Assembly: GCA_008477525.1 (NCBI GenBank)
Contig: SPDT01000007.1
Location: 682,001-746,000, forward strand
Direction: 5' to 3'
DNA: 64,000 bases
Source: Hypomyces perniciosus
Taxonomy: Eukaryota > Ascomycota > Sordariomycetes > Hypocreales > Hypocreaceae
The notes beneath the pieces were generated by a model. That model was not told the DNA's origin, made no database searches, and saw only the letters and a list, made by a program, of their open reading frames with translations. Position 1 is the first letter of the stretch. The number at the start of each line of letters is the position of its first letter. The position numbers and the translations under genes were made by a program. Positions 43,149 to 53,009 of the stretch are shown in pieces.

Positions 43149-46100
43149 ATGCAGACAGAGATTCGGCGCTCATACGACCTTCGAACTCTCCGCAGTTCAG
43201 TGGGGGGAATCACTGCTTGTTCTCCTCGTTCATCCAGACTTCGATCGCTGACACTGAAGCGAAAGCGACCTGCGCCTGTAAAGGGCTTACGGCCATCAAC
43301 AAGACAGAGGACGGAAGTTTCCTCCCAGCAGAAGGAGCGCGAATTGGATGCCGATATCTCCGATAGCTCTCTAACCACGCATGAGACTGATGACGACTTC
43401 CAACCTGGGGACGAAGATGACGAAGATGACGAAGATGATGAAGACGCCCAAGTCGACGATGATTCCAGTCAAGCGCTGATCAAGGAGGGACCAGAGGCTA
43501 AAAGAGGAGAAAGGGCACCCGGAGTGAGAATATCTTAGCCCTCAAGAGAGTTTATGCTAATTGGTGGTTTTGCTTCGAGCCCCAGCTACTTAGCAACCAG
43601 GAGTGCATTTGCAAAATATGTCGCATAGTGGTGGCCGATAGTCTTGAATACAGACGACATCTTCACGCCGTTCACCAACGTCCGATTAAAGACTTGCCAA
43701 CGAATTGGACACCTGCAGAGTTGGAAGAACTTGGTCGTCTAATGAAGAAGAGAGTCGCCAAAGAAACACTGGAAGCGTCTCTATTGAGAACCTGGACCTC
43801 ATGCAACTTGCGTTGGCGTAAGCTTACTACGCTGGTGTTTACGTATGAGAAAAATCAAATGGGCGAAGCAATAGCAGTGAGAATTCCATGGCATCATGTG
43901 GCATTTTACTAAAATATTGATAGACCTGTTCCATATGCAAACAAAGCTTCCTTCCTGAGCATTTAGAGCGACATTTCTGTGATTCAAAAACTCAAGCCGT
44001 TAAAGTATGTGGCACATAATCTCTTATTTTTCTCGATTAAACCAAGTCATATTTCTAACGGATATCCGGATGTATAGGTCAAGACCAGAATTGAAACGGT
44101 GGAGTTGGAGAAACTTGTCCACCTGAAGAACGAAGGCCACACCGTCATGGAATGCCAAAATGAGATGGGAAGGGACCGGGGAACAATCCGAAAGATTTCA
44201 AACAACCCAAAATATGGATGTACTGAATGTCGAGCAGGTAAAACATCTCTCCCGTTGTTGCGGTCTCATCATTTGACGGTTCATTCTTGTGAATGGGTTT
44301 GGTCATGGCGGTGCGTTGTCTGCGATGAGGTATTTACGAGACGAGAAGAAGAGCTTTCCACGGTTGAAGAAGCATTTTTCAATCATACATGCTGCTGGAG
44401 AAACCAGACTATTGCGATGAGCGACCATAAAGCATTTGACTCTCACTACTTTTACATGTTCATGCAGTTCAGTTACATGAACTTAAAGAGTCTCAGTTCC
44501 ATATGGATAAGGCATTTGGTCAATGGCAATGCCAAGAGAGCACAGAAAAATCCAAGTTGGTGGCCAAATACCATCCCAATTATCCAACAACGCGAGACGG
44601 GGAAGAGAGGTTAGTTAGCCAACTAGCTTGTTTCTTTTTTCCCCCAAGGTTCACTTCTAACTACTATTTAGAATTAGGTGAAACACTGCGCCATATCGTG
44701 AGACTGATTGTCGGGCCAGCTGATGCGCCAGATGATAAGCCAGCCCACGAGCATCTTCAGCAGCGAAATTTAAATGTGGATTGGCTAGAGGAGGTCTCTT
44801 TGAAGTGGCTGAATTGCTTGCCAAGGGGTAAATGCTTACTCTTGAAGGGTCTTTTTGAGTTGGTAAAAAAAGAGTGGTGCTTTCGACACGGAGATCGGAG
44901 CGGAATTCAGGACGAGGTCACAGTACGTGCCTGGCGCCTTGATAGGTACAAGGCGCCAAGCAGCGATGATACGAATGGGAATATTGGTAATATTGTAAGA
45001 AATCTCCCCTCCATTCGTGCATCTCGATGCAATAGAGAGTAAATTCTAATAGTATATTAGCTAGCTATTAACGATGGGGAACACGGTCTACAGCCTCACG
45101 CTGCTGCCTCGCCCGCTCGGCCTCATGACTGGAATAGCGATGCTATAGAGCAGCAAGTACATGCCAACTTTCCATCCAATGAATCTGGGGAAAATAGAGG
45201 CTTCCAGCCCAATGAGTGCAACGAGAATACCCAAGAAGATGAGCACGATTCCGATCAACTGTTTGCGACACTGTCAGCAGCTAGAAACAGAGGAGAGGGA
45301 TCAGAAGCCAGCCAACTACGATCACCACGGGATACAGACAAGGAATTTGAGCAGTGGCTAGAGGCAGGAAATGGGGAAAGCTGTCAGGACAGCTTTGGCT
45401 CAGAGGATGGTCACCATTTAGAGAATTCCCTTGAGACAGAAGGACAGACTATTCTCGGTGACTACGCCGCCGGCTACACTAACGACGACAGCTCCACCGA
45501 CGCCAACTACGACAACGCCGCGATTGAAGACATTACAGTTGGAGAGGAAGGGTGTCACTTTTTCCCATCCCCTGAAGACTTGCGATGGCTTGAGAATCAT
45601 CTTTCCATCCTCTGTTTGCAGAGCAAAGTGCCGTTGGAGGATTGCCAAAACCGGTCTAATACGCTAAGTGGGCTGATCACCTACGGCAAAAGTTTTGGCC
45701 TTCCAAGCATTTGCGAGGGCTTGGTCAACGAAGCAATACATGCAAAGGAAGAATGGGAACGTTTGGCCGCAGCTGCAGAAGATGCAGTCAGACTGGTGCA
45801 ACGCTTGAGAGAACGGTGGCAAACTCCGAGCCTCCACGGTAGGTCCGAAGACCAACACGGAGAGCTAAATGAGAGCCTAAATGGAATCAATAATTCTCAA
45901 CGCTATTTCACCACCATCGAAAAAGTCCGGAAAATTTTGCTCAGAAGCGAAGTACTCCTGGAAGGCTTCTCAGAAAAAAGAAGGGCCTTGGTTGAAGAGT
46001 GCAATAGACTGGGTTTTGGCAGATGTGATCCTTCGCTTATAGACCAAGAAGAACAGAAGGATTTGGAGGATTTCAGAATTTTGGTCAAGCACTTGAGCGA

Positions 46101-46260
46101 CGCACTTACCTTGCAGGGGAGAGTACTCCAGTGGCAAAAAGAGCAAATCCGTGAGCTAATGGAAAACGGTGAAACATGGGACGCTATCTCAGCAAGGGTA
46201 GGACTGAAGAAGGGGGTTTGCCGAAGGATATGGTTCTGCAGCATATTACCGCAGCCATAG
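43149..46260 (+). CDS. Large zinc-finger and acidic-region protein, multi-exon
   Basis: Coding segments: about 43149-43465, about 43545-43876, 43924-44004, 44078 to about 44400, about 44470-44609, 44649-44994 and 45061-46260. Good splice joins occur at 43876/43924, 44004/44078, 44609/44649 and 44994/45061 (donors GTGAGA, GTATGT, GTTAGT, GTAAGA). The first and fourth junctions need weak donors or a frameshift. In order: an Asp/Glu run (DDEDDEDDEDDEDAQVDDD); C2H2-type fingers (CKICRIVV...HLHAVH, CSICKQSFLPEHLERHFC, CTECRAG..., CVVCDEVF); SANT-like helices (WTPAELEELGRLMKK); an acidic linker; a coiled coil; and a C-terminal helix-turn-helix-like end (GETWDAISARVGLKKG). The stop codon lies inside the TSD of a family-A insertion. 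Probably a nuclear DNA-binding protein; possibly decaying. Confidence 0.5.
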
Positions 46261-46701
46261 CCGCCTCGCAAAAGGCACTACTATCGCCTCGCAAGAGGCA
46301 CAGCCAACACACCGTCTCGCAAGCCTCGGCCTGCCCTGAACCACTTGCTAGACCTCATAGAGGGCTCAGCAGCCAACACTCAGGTTTTTCCCCTCTGCAA
46401 GGAGGGTTTTTCATCCTGGTGCCTGAATCCTGAGGCCCTAGGCCTCGAATCCTTTCCTTTGTCCGGCGAAACGTAGCGAACGGCTATAAGGTCAACACCT
46501 CCGGCTATTCTCTGGCAGCTTGCTGGCCAGTTAGGCCGGTCTTGAACTGACAGGACCACGTGGAGGTGACCCAATATTGTATCCATGGATGCGATAAAGA
46601 CCTTGGCTGGCTCCTACCGTCCAGATGCCTAGATAGGCCTGTGTATTTAGCACCAATAGGACGTTAATAATAACAACAACAACAACCGCAGCCATAGCCG
46701 C
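46248..46701 (+). mobile_element. Family-A retroelement, copy 4, 5'-truncated, 17-bp TSD
   Basis: The element (46265-46684, 420 bp) is flanked by ACCGCAGCCATAGCCGC at 46248-46264 and 46685-46701. It matches the last 420 bp of copy 2 almost exactly, including a 68-codon minus frame identical in both, but lacks the first 300 bp. The tail is AATAATAACAACAACAAC. 5' truncation with an intact long TSD is diagnostic of target-primed reverse transcription. The insertion left the reading frame and stop codon (TAG) of the upstream gene unchanged, because the stop is inside the duplicated target. Confidence 0.92.
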
Positions 46702-47277
46702 TTTCTAACTTTAATTCATTACTTTTTGGTACAGTACATACTGTGGCAGACGCGGAATTTTATTTCGTGAAGGACCCAAGCCTATTCAGTGTCTTGAGTG
46801 TAATGCAGAGCTTCCAACGGGTAGGCCGATCAATGTTTCCAAATAAATAATCGTTTTGTTCAACGTCGTGGGGCAATCCTAGACTATTGTAGTGGTCCAA
46901 CATGAAAACGAATTACGTCAATCCTTGAAAGAAGGTATGGTTACATTTAAGGCATTATGAAGACAAAGCGGGGCGTATAAATGGCCCCTGGATATCAAAG
47001 CATTCAGGAGAGAGCTATTTAAGAAGTGGAAGAACGAGTCTTGGGCAACAGCAGAATATCTCCGGCCTCTAAAGTTTAAATCCTGAATGACTAAATTTCC
47101 ATGTTGGTCCTTACGCCAGGTATAAGTAAGAGGAATTGGTTTTACCATCTTCTCCTTTTCTCCCTACTCCGTCGTTATCTTTATCTTATGCCAACTATGT
47201 TGTTTTTCTCCCCCACAAAGTTCTGAAATCAAAATAGAATGTCTATCAATCTATGAGGGAACAGCGCATCTATCATT
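46702..47277. other. No gene recognised
   Basis: Probable 3' region of the zinc-finger gene and promoter of the F-box gene. The CTTCTCCTTTTCTCCC pyrimidine tract near 47150 is typical of fungal promoters. Confidence 0.4.
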
Positions 47278-49026
47278 ATGGAAGTCGACACGGAATATTC
47301 TTCAGGGCACGGACTCACCATTCAAGAGACACACGCAAACCCCCTAGAGCCCGAAGGGCAAGGCAATGTGGTACCAAAAACAACACTCCAAAAGCTGGCC
47401 GCTGAAATTATCGAACACATTGCCAAGCACCTTCGTCCAAGAGATATAGCAATGTTCAGGGCATGCTGCCCGCGATTTGCAGACATCTTAGCCTCGCTCC
47501 ACTTAACGGTGGCGGTTCAGTTTGACATCAACGATCATGACTCCCAAGGGATTGTCCTTTCTCTGGTGAGGCCGCCAGAGCCCAAGGTCGTGTCGGATCA
47601 GGGTCTCACGCCTTCCCAATCCCCATCAACGGAGAGTCTGAAAACACTTCAGATGTTTGAGAAATACAAAGCAAACTGGTACACATCTGTGCGAGTGTCT
47701 GCACATTTGCTTCAACCACCAAGCCATACGTATCTGCACTGGTACTGCTGTATTTGGCCGGATCTGAGATCAAGCACCGGATCATGCCGGTATAGACCCA
47801 GGTCTTGCGCTTGTTCAGGAGGCGGCTCTGCTTCCACCTGCTTGCAGATTTTAGACTGCTCATGCGACAGATGTCGGAAGTTTTCTGATGATGCGCCGTG
47901 CCAAAAATGCAAATCATATTGCGAGGAGCTCCCCCAGTCGCTCTTGCTGAGCCCCGTTCATATCGCTGCCATCCGAGGGGATGATGAGATTATGGAGTTT
48001 ATCCTTCGGCAATGCACCAATGTCAATTTTGATAACGGACAGAGCCTAGAGGACCGACTTAGTCCCCTTTACCTGTCCATTATATACGACCGCCTCTCTA
48101 TTGCAAAGCAGCTATTACAATGGGGACATCCACTCAGTATGCCGGGATTTAGATCCACAGCCCTCCACTGCGCTGCTGCTGAAGGTCGTTTACGCCTAGT
48201 GGAGCACCTGATCAAGATTTACGGTCAAGATATTAATGCTGAGGATTGTTGGGGATTTACTCCACTCATGCGGTACATCTCATCGCTGAATTCATCACCT
48301 AGCCCCAGATCAACAGAGGATAAGAAATTATCCAAGTTGTTTGACCTTGGTGCCAATGTCAATGCCGGAGCTTCGAAAGATTACACTTCCCTGCGCATCG
48401 CTTTATTAAATGGTCGGTTTGATACAGCTCTGAGGCTCCTTGAGAGAGGGTATACCTTGGCTCCATTCGATGACGAACTACTTACACGGGATCGGCTCTG
48501 CCCATTCAATGGGAGTAGTGCTACTTGTACCCCGGACGTTATCACGAGCAGTTTTCTCGTGGCCTTGCACAAACGTATCAGTGACCAGGACCAGCTCCAA
48601 GGCTATTGGCGCCTCGTTGCGAGACACTCACTGTCCCCTGGTGATGCTGATGTCAATGATGTCATTTTTGCCCTGTCGGCAGCGTATGGAAACTCTGCTG
48701 AACGGTCCTCTCGTTCTCAGAGTCGAAAGAAAGCTAAGGCTCTCGAACAACTCGGTCGATTCACGAAAGCTCACACACTGTATGCCAATGGTGCAATGAC
48801 CCATCCAAAATGGGACCAACCGCCGACGGAAGGTATGAAAGAGACCCGTAAGCAGACCAAGCGTTCTACTCACAGTCCCACAGTAGATCTAGCACACCAT
48901 GGTGGGCCGAAGCATGGTCGAGAGGCAGTCTCCATAGGCCGAGCTACCAAAGCTAGGAGGAATTCCAGAGGGAGGAAGCGAACATGGGAAACGCCGCTGA
49001 GCCCAGATAAACGTCGCAAAGTGTAA
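47278..49026 (+). CDS. F-box and ankyrin-repeat protein
   Basis: Intronless frame of 582 residues. Residues 36-75 form an F-box (LQKLAAEIIEHIAKHLRPRD, then FRACCPRFADIL), which recruits Skp1 in SCF ubiquitin ligases. A cysteine cluster follows at 170-215 (CSCDRCRK, CQKCKSYC). Ankyrin repeats extend from about 225 to 390 (SPVHIAAIRGDDEIMEFIL, STALHCAAAEGRLRLVEHLI, GFTPLMRYI) and probably bind the substrate. The C-terminus is basic and ends in an NLS-like GRKRTWETPLSPDKRRKV. Such F-box/ankyrin proteins are numerous and variable in Aspergillus and Penicillium. The start is supported by the ATG shortly after a pyrimidine-rich stretch; the frame has no interruptions. Substrate unknown. Confidence 0.85.
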   Translation: MEVDTEYSSGHGLTIQETHANPLEPEGQGNVVPKTTLQKLAAEIIEHIAKHLRPRDIAMFRACCPRFADILASLHLTVAVQFDINDHDSQGIVLSLVRPPEPKVVSDQGLTPSQSPSTESLKTLQMFEKYKANWYTSVRVSAHLLQPPSHTYLHWYCCIWPDLRSSTGSCRYRPRSCACSGGGSASTCLQILDCSCDRCRKFSDDAPCQKCKSYCEELPQSLLLSPVHIAAIRGDDEIMEFILRQCTNVNFDNGQSLEDRLSPLYLSIIYDRLSIAKQLLQWGHPLSMPGFRSTALHCAAAEGRLRLVEHLIKIYGQDINAEDCWGFTPLMRYISSLNSSPSPRSTEDKKLSKLFDLGANVNAGASKDYTSLRIALLNGRFDTALRLLERGYTLAPFDDELLTRDRLCPFNGSSATCTPDVITSSFLVALHKRISDQDQLQGYWRLVARHSLSPGDADVNDVIFALSAAYGNSAERSSRSQSRKKAKALEQLGRFTKAHTLYANGAMTHPKWDQPPTEGMKETRKQTKRSTHSPTVDLAHHGGPKHGREAVSIGRATKARRNSRGRKRTWETPLSPDKRRKV

Positions 49027-49421
49027 CATAATTTCTTTCAGCCACTCTAAAAGCCCCTAGTCTGGAGGAGACGGTGCCTTTACTGATAGTGCTTAAAGAT
49101 AGATTTAAAGCTGTGAGGATCGTAGCCAGGAAAGCCGAAAATGCGATCGTTGATAAGATTGCATCACCAGACTAGCCTTGTTTCGCATCCTGTGTCTTAA
49201 AATAGCCGCCTTGCGAAGTACACAAAACCCATAAAAAAGTCGTCAACCTGACAGAGCGAGTGCCCTTTTGTGTCTGAGCAATATTCTCCACTTTGGCCTG
49301 GTTAGGGTAGGACCGGTTTAAATATAAGCCATGTTGGCTTTATTAGAGATACAGGCCTTGAAATAATAGGGTTTCCCCAAGAAGTAATCTACCCTATTAT
49401 CCAAGTTCTATCTCGATGTTT
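49027..49421. other. No gene recognised
   Basis: Downstream region of the F-box gene. Confidence 0.4.
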
Positions 49422-49667
49422 GCTAATTTCGGATAACGTCGGCCTAGTCGTTGGAATACGCAAACTGCGTATGCAAGGGAACCTGTGATCTGATGTGAGG
49501 TGAAGCAGAACGCGCAACGTTCTGCTTCTATAATAAAATGGCTGGAAGAGAATCCAATGAAGATAGGGGCACAGAAGAGGACACGGAGCAGTTGAGTGGA
49601 ATTCTGTCGCCCTATTTTTCTGTGATGTGAACAACCTGACTACGTAACTGGGTTTTCCAAAAGCCAA
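49422..49667 (+). repeat. Solo LTR (copia-type family), copy 5, degenerate
   Basis: LTR at about 49427-49662 in the orientation of the 8.5-kb copy, with mutated ends (TTTCGGATAACG...TTTTCCAAAA). Flanks GCTAA and GCCAA differ by one transition, so this is an old insertion with a decayed TSD. Confidence 0.85.
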
Positions 49668-51039
49668 ATCTGGTGTTGCCGTACCTGCATAAGCGATGGT
49701 GGAAGGAGAACTGGGCACTTTGGGCCTGCACATTGCTCTGTTAGCGATCTGCCACTGGCTCCGCTGTGGTACAAACGATACCCTCGATCGAACAGGATGT
49801 TCTGTGCACCCTATCAGCGAGAGCACCCCTGTCTTCTGGTGCTCAGTACCCGCCAAGTTCCAGGCCGGAAGTACTAGAATGCCCATGGCCTTTCGAAGGA
49901 AGCCGCCTTGCAGGGTATACCCAACGCCCCGCATTAGCGCCGGTTGCTTTATTCCAACTACCCAACTCAGTCGCACCCGCACAGTAAATCGGGAGGGAAA
50001 TGCGAAGTACAGACTGACACACTCACATACCCACACAAAAAAGGAGAGGCAGATCGTGACTTGAAGTCACTGTGATTCTGTCTGTATACATTAGCTTTGC
50101 CGTTGGCGCCCTAAAATAACGCATACTGCATGCGCATTTCGCGCCACCCTGATATTCCGTCTGCTCGCCAAATATACTGTATGAAACCATTACCCCCACA
50201 ACCAACAGTGTGTCCTGTTGGATACTGCTTTATGCAGCATAGAGCGTATGCCGAAATGAGGGTGTACATAACACATGGATGACCCACCTGAAGAAAAGGG
50301 GCTAAATGACAAAAAGCTTCCTGACAAGAGGAGCAGAACAGTCAATCAGCATGATCATAATAAAATCACCCTATATACTGCAACAGCCACTGCCGTGCAT
50401 GAACATGTCCATCAAATATGACTTTGAATTTCCGGGGGTGTATTCATTCAAATTCATGTATACGGTCGAAATTCAATTCGTATCCTATTAATAAACAAGT
50501 GGGTCTACTATTATCCCGGCCATAGGATAAGCTTGATAAGATTCTGCTCTCACAACAAACCGAATTTCCCGAGCGCAGATTGGTCAGTCTCAACTAGGCT
50601 TATGCGCTAGGCTAATCTATCTATTTTCCCTGAAATAGTTAGCGTGAGTTTTGGCGTAAGAATAGACAGCATCCCGTCCCCTACACATAATAGCTCATCC
50701 AATCATCAAATCGATCGAAAGGGTAAAGTGTACACCCCTGTAATTGTGCTGATAGTGAAGATTATATGTGCTGTTGACAGTTCAGACTAGCCCAGAGGCA
50801 GGCAACTACCATTCAGCGCGAAGCAGCTCTGAATTGGCACTTGGCATTGCGCTTAGTGATTCCTCTCCGATGAGTGAGGCCTGGAATATTAAATACTCAT
50901 ACCAGTGCCCAAGGCTAGCATGCTTATGGGACCCCGGGCCTAACTCAGATACCTCTATTATAGCCTTAAGATCTTAACCGCTATTCAATCTCATCCGGAA
51001 AGGTACTATCGTTCATCAGAGCTCTTATCAACACTCAAA
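49668..51039. other. No gene recognised
   Basis: Two overlapping frames on opposite strands at 49.4-50.06 kb cover part of the LTR and show no domain; the rest is intergenic. Confidence 0.4.
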
Positions 51040-51654
51040 ATGTTTGAACTATACAGTGCACAAGGTAGACTACTCAACATTTATCAATTCCTTGCTACTC
51101 TCTACTTCTAGCCAAATCAAGTGCAAGTTTAACTGATAGAAGCGGCTGCAGAAGATCAAAAGCTAGCCAGATGGCTCAGAAGACAAAAAGACCAGTATCT
51201 AAAGAGAGAACTCGGGAGAGATTCTGCCCAATTCCAGCGGCGACTCCAGCTTTCAGAAGCTAGTGTGAACCAAATCCTGACAAGGAAGCTTGAGGAGCAC
51301 CAGCAAAAGTTTACAGAAGCCACGAGTTTAGACAAGCTCGGGCAGAAGGAAATCGAAGAGCTTCTTGACTCTAAAAACGCCCTCGAGAACGAGTTTGGAG
51401 AGCTGCAGGCGGCGTATGAATCTACGTGGAAGGACATCGAGGAGCTTCATGCACACAACGCGAATTTGCAGCACGAGTTTGCCAGAGCACTACAGGAAGC
51501 CAACACGCGTCACCAGATCGACTTGAACAACCTCGCCATTCTTAATGGCCAGTGCCAGACTGACTTGAACAATCTTGCCATCCTTAATGACCAGTACCAG
51601 CAAGGGCTTGAACAAGTTAAAAGCCAGCTTGCAAAAGCACTTGCTAGAGCATGA
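51040..51654 (+). CDS. Coiled-coil protein with internal duplication
   Basis: Exon 51040-51064, intron 51065-51139 (75 nt, GTAGAC...TGATAG), exon 51140-51654; 179 residues. The short first exon supplies MFELYSAQ and joins in frame to EAAAEDQKLARWLRRQKDQ. From residue 10 to 175 the sequence is almost entirely heptad-like, rich in Glu, Gln, Leu and Ala (EEHQQKFTEATSLDKLGQ), predicting one long coiled coil. Near the end an 11-13-residue unit, DLNNLAILN-G/D-QCQT/QYQQ, occurs twice in tandem. No homologue recognised; probably a structural or scaffold protein. Confidence 0.65.
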
Positions 51655-52075
51655 TAACTCTGTACCTGGGCTGAATGGTTTACATCCTTTGGTGGTGGGG
51701 AATGATAGCAGCTCACCATTGAAATGTGAAGACGAGGGTGAACGGCCAAGGGCGCCGGATTCTTGGGAAACAGAAAAATAAAGGCACTTTTGCAAGACTA
51801 TCAGCGATATATTTCAGTTGGTGTGTATTTGGTCTAATGCAATCTTTGCTAATAGGAATTTTCGAGCTGTGTTTTCAATTATGGCTAATCTGGCATATCT
51901 ATCCTGATCGCCTGATTAGTTTTATACTTAATTATGAGTAGAACCTAATCGACTAGTTACTGTGCTCCTGTAGTCTTTGCTGTGTGTGTGTGACTCTTGT
52001 ATCGAAAGGTCTGGAGGCAAGAGATTGCATGGATTAGTATGTTTCAACGTGAAAGAATAAAGCCAAGAAACATTT
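51655..52075. other. No gene recognised
   Basis: Convergent 3' regions of the coiled-coil gene and the membrane paralogue 3. Confidence 0.4.
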
Positions 52076-53009
52076 CTATTCAACAATGCTTTCAGGCCTA
52101 GTCAGTGCTTGATCGCTGTCATGCAATGTGGTAGCTACTATGCCTCGGTGTATACGCCCAAGCTCTGCATCCCAATGCGTGAGTGTTGTGTTCGCCGGCT
52201 TCTTGGATAGTTTCACCAAGCGGTACTTAACCACTGCAAGCAGTAGTACGCAAATTCCACACTGACCCCCCAACTGCTGCTCGATCTGACCGAGCACAGA
52301 ACTGAGAAGAAGTGTGAACCCCCCTATAAAAGCCAATGCACTAATCAGTACTATTGACACTAACTGTGGCTTAATGCGGCTTTTTTTGCCGAGAATCTGA
52401 AACGGTTCCCGACTATCCCACCAAATCATCAAAGCCATGATTACCACACAAAAATGTGATGCCACAGGTATGGCCCATAAGGATTCAACTCCAGATTGAG
52501 TCAGCTTCCAGAGGGCAATCCCGAATCCACCGTGGAAGAAGAGGATAACGCCCAAAAAGACAAATCTCATCTTTCCAGGTCGATAGGTGTTGTTCAATGG
52601 ATACACAAGCTTGATTATCTGCACCATATCAGCAATGATCTTCTCCCTGGTGACCATGAAAGAATACCTCGGCACTATTAATGAGAAGTACAGTGACCCC
52701 TTTCCAGGCAACCAGGCAGGGGTAACTAAGGAAGGTGGCAAGATGTCCTGTTCTGGAGGATACAAACATAACTGCCAATACAAGCCCAAAGACAGAGAGG
52801 AGACAGCTAGTCAGAATCAATGCCCAATTTCCTTGAAGAAGTGAGATAGACCCCTTCAATGTCCAAAATGTTTGGTGGCGATCATTGTCTCGCTTCTTCA
52901 ATAGAATCGTCCACCAAAGGTAAAGGATAAGAAAGACTATTATCCCGGCGAACGTAATCGATGTCTCGATGATCTGGGAAAGCGCACCTTCTGTCTCCTT
53001 ATACTCCAT
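52076..53009 (-). CDS. Seven-helix membrane protein, paralogue 3 of a local family
   Basis: Exons 53009-52668 and 52618-52076, intron of 49 nt (GTATTC...GTGCAG) at the position and phase found in the two paralogues, after the Glu of NSAE; 294 residues. I chose the Met of MEYKETEGALSQIIE by alignment; an upstream Met at 53090 would add a hydrophobic leader. The hydrophobic segments are near 19-37, 63-84, 94-113, 132-150, 166-180, 200-221 and 233-243. Signatures: VESLWAIPV at 158-166 and QIEQQLGGQCGIC at 225-237. The C-terminal 50 residues are polar and unlike the other two. It lies 14 kb from paralogue 2 on the opposite strand. Confidence 0.72.

Noticed and set aside
49389..50064. Two overlapping frames of 215 and 122 residues on opposite strands
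   Set aside because: The first runs through a degenerate solo LTR, and neither has a domain or splice support.
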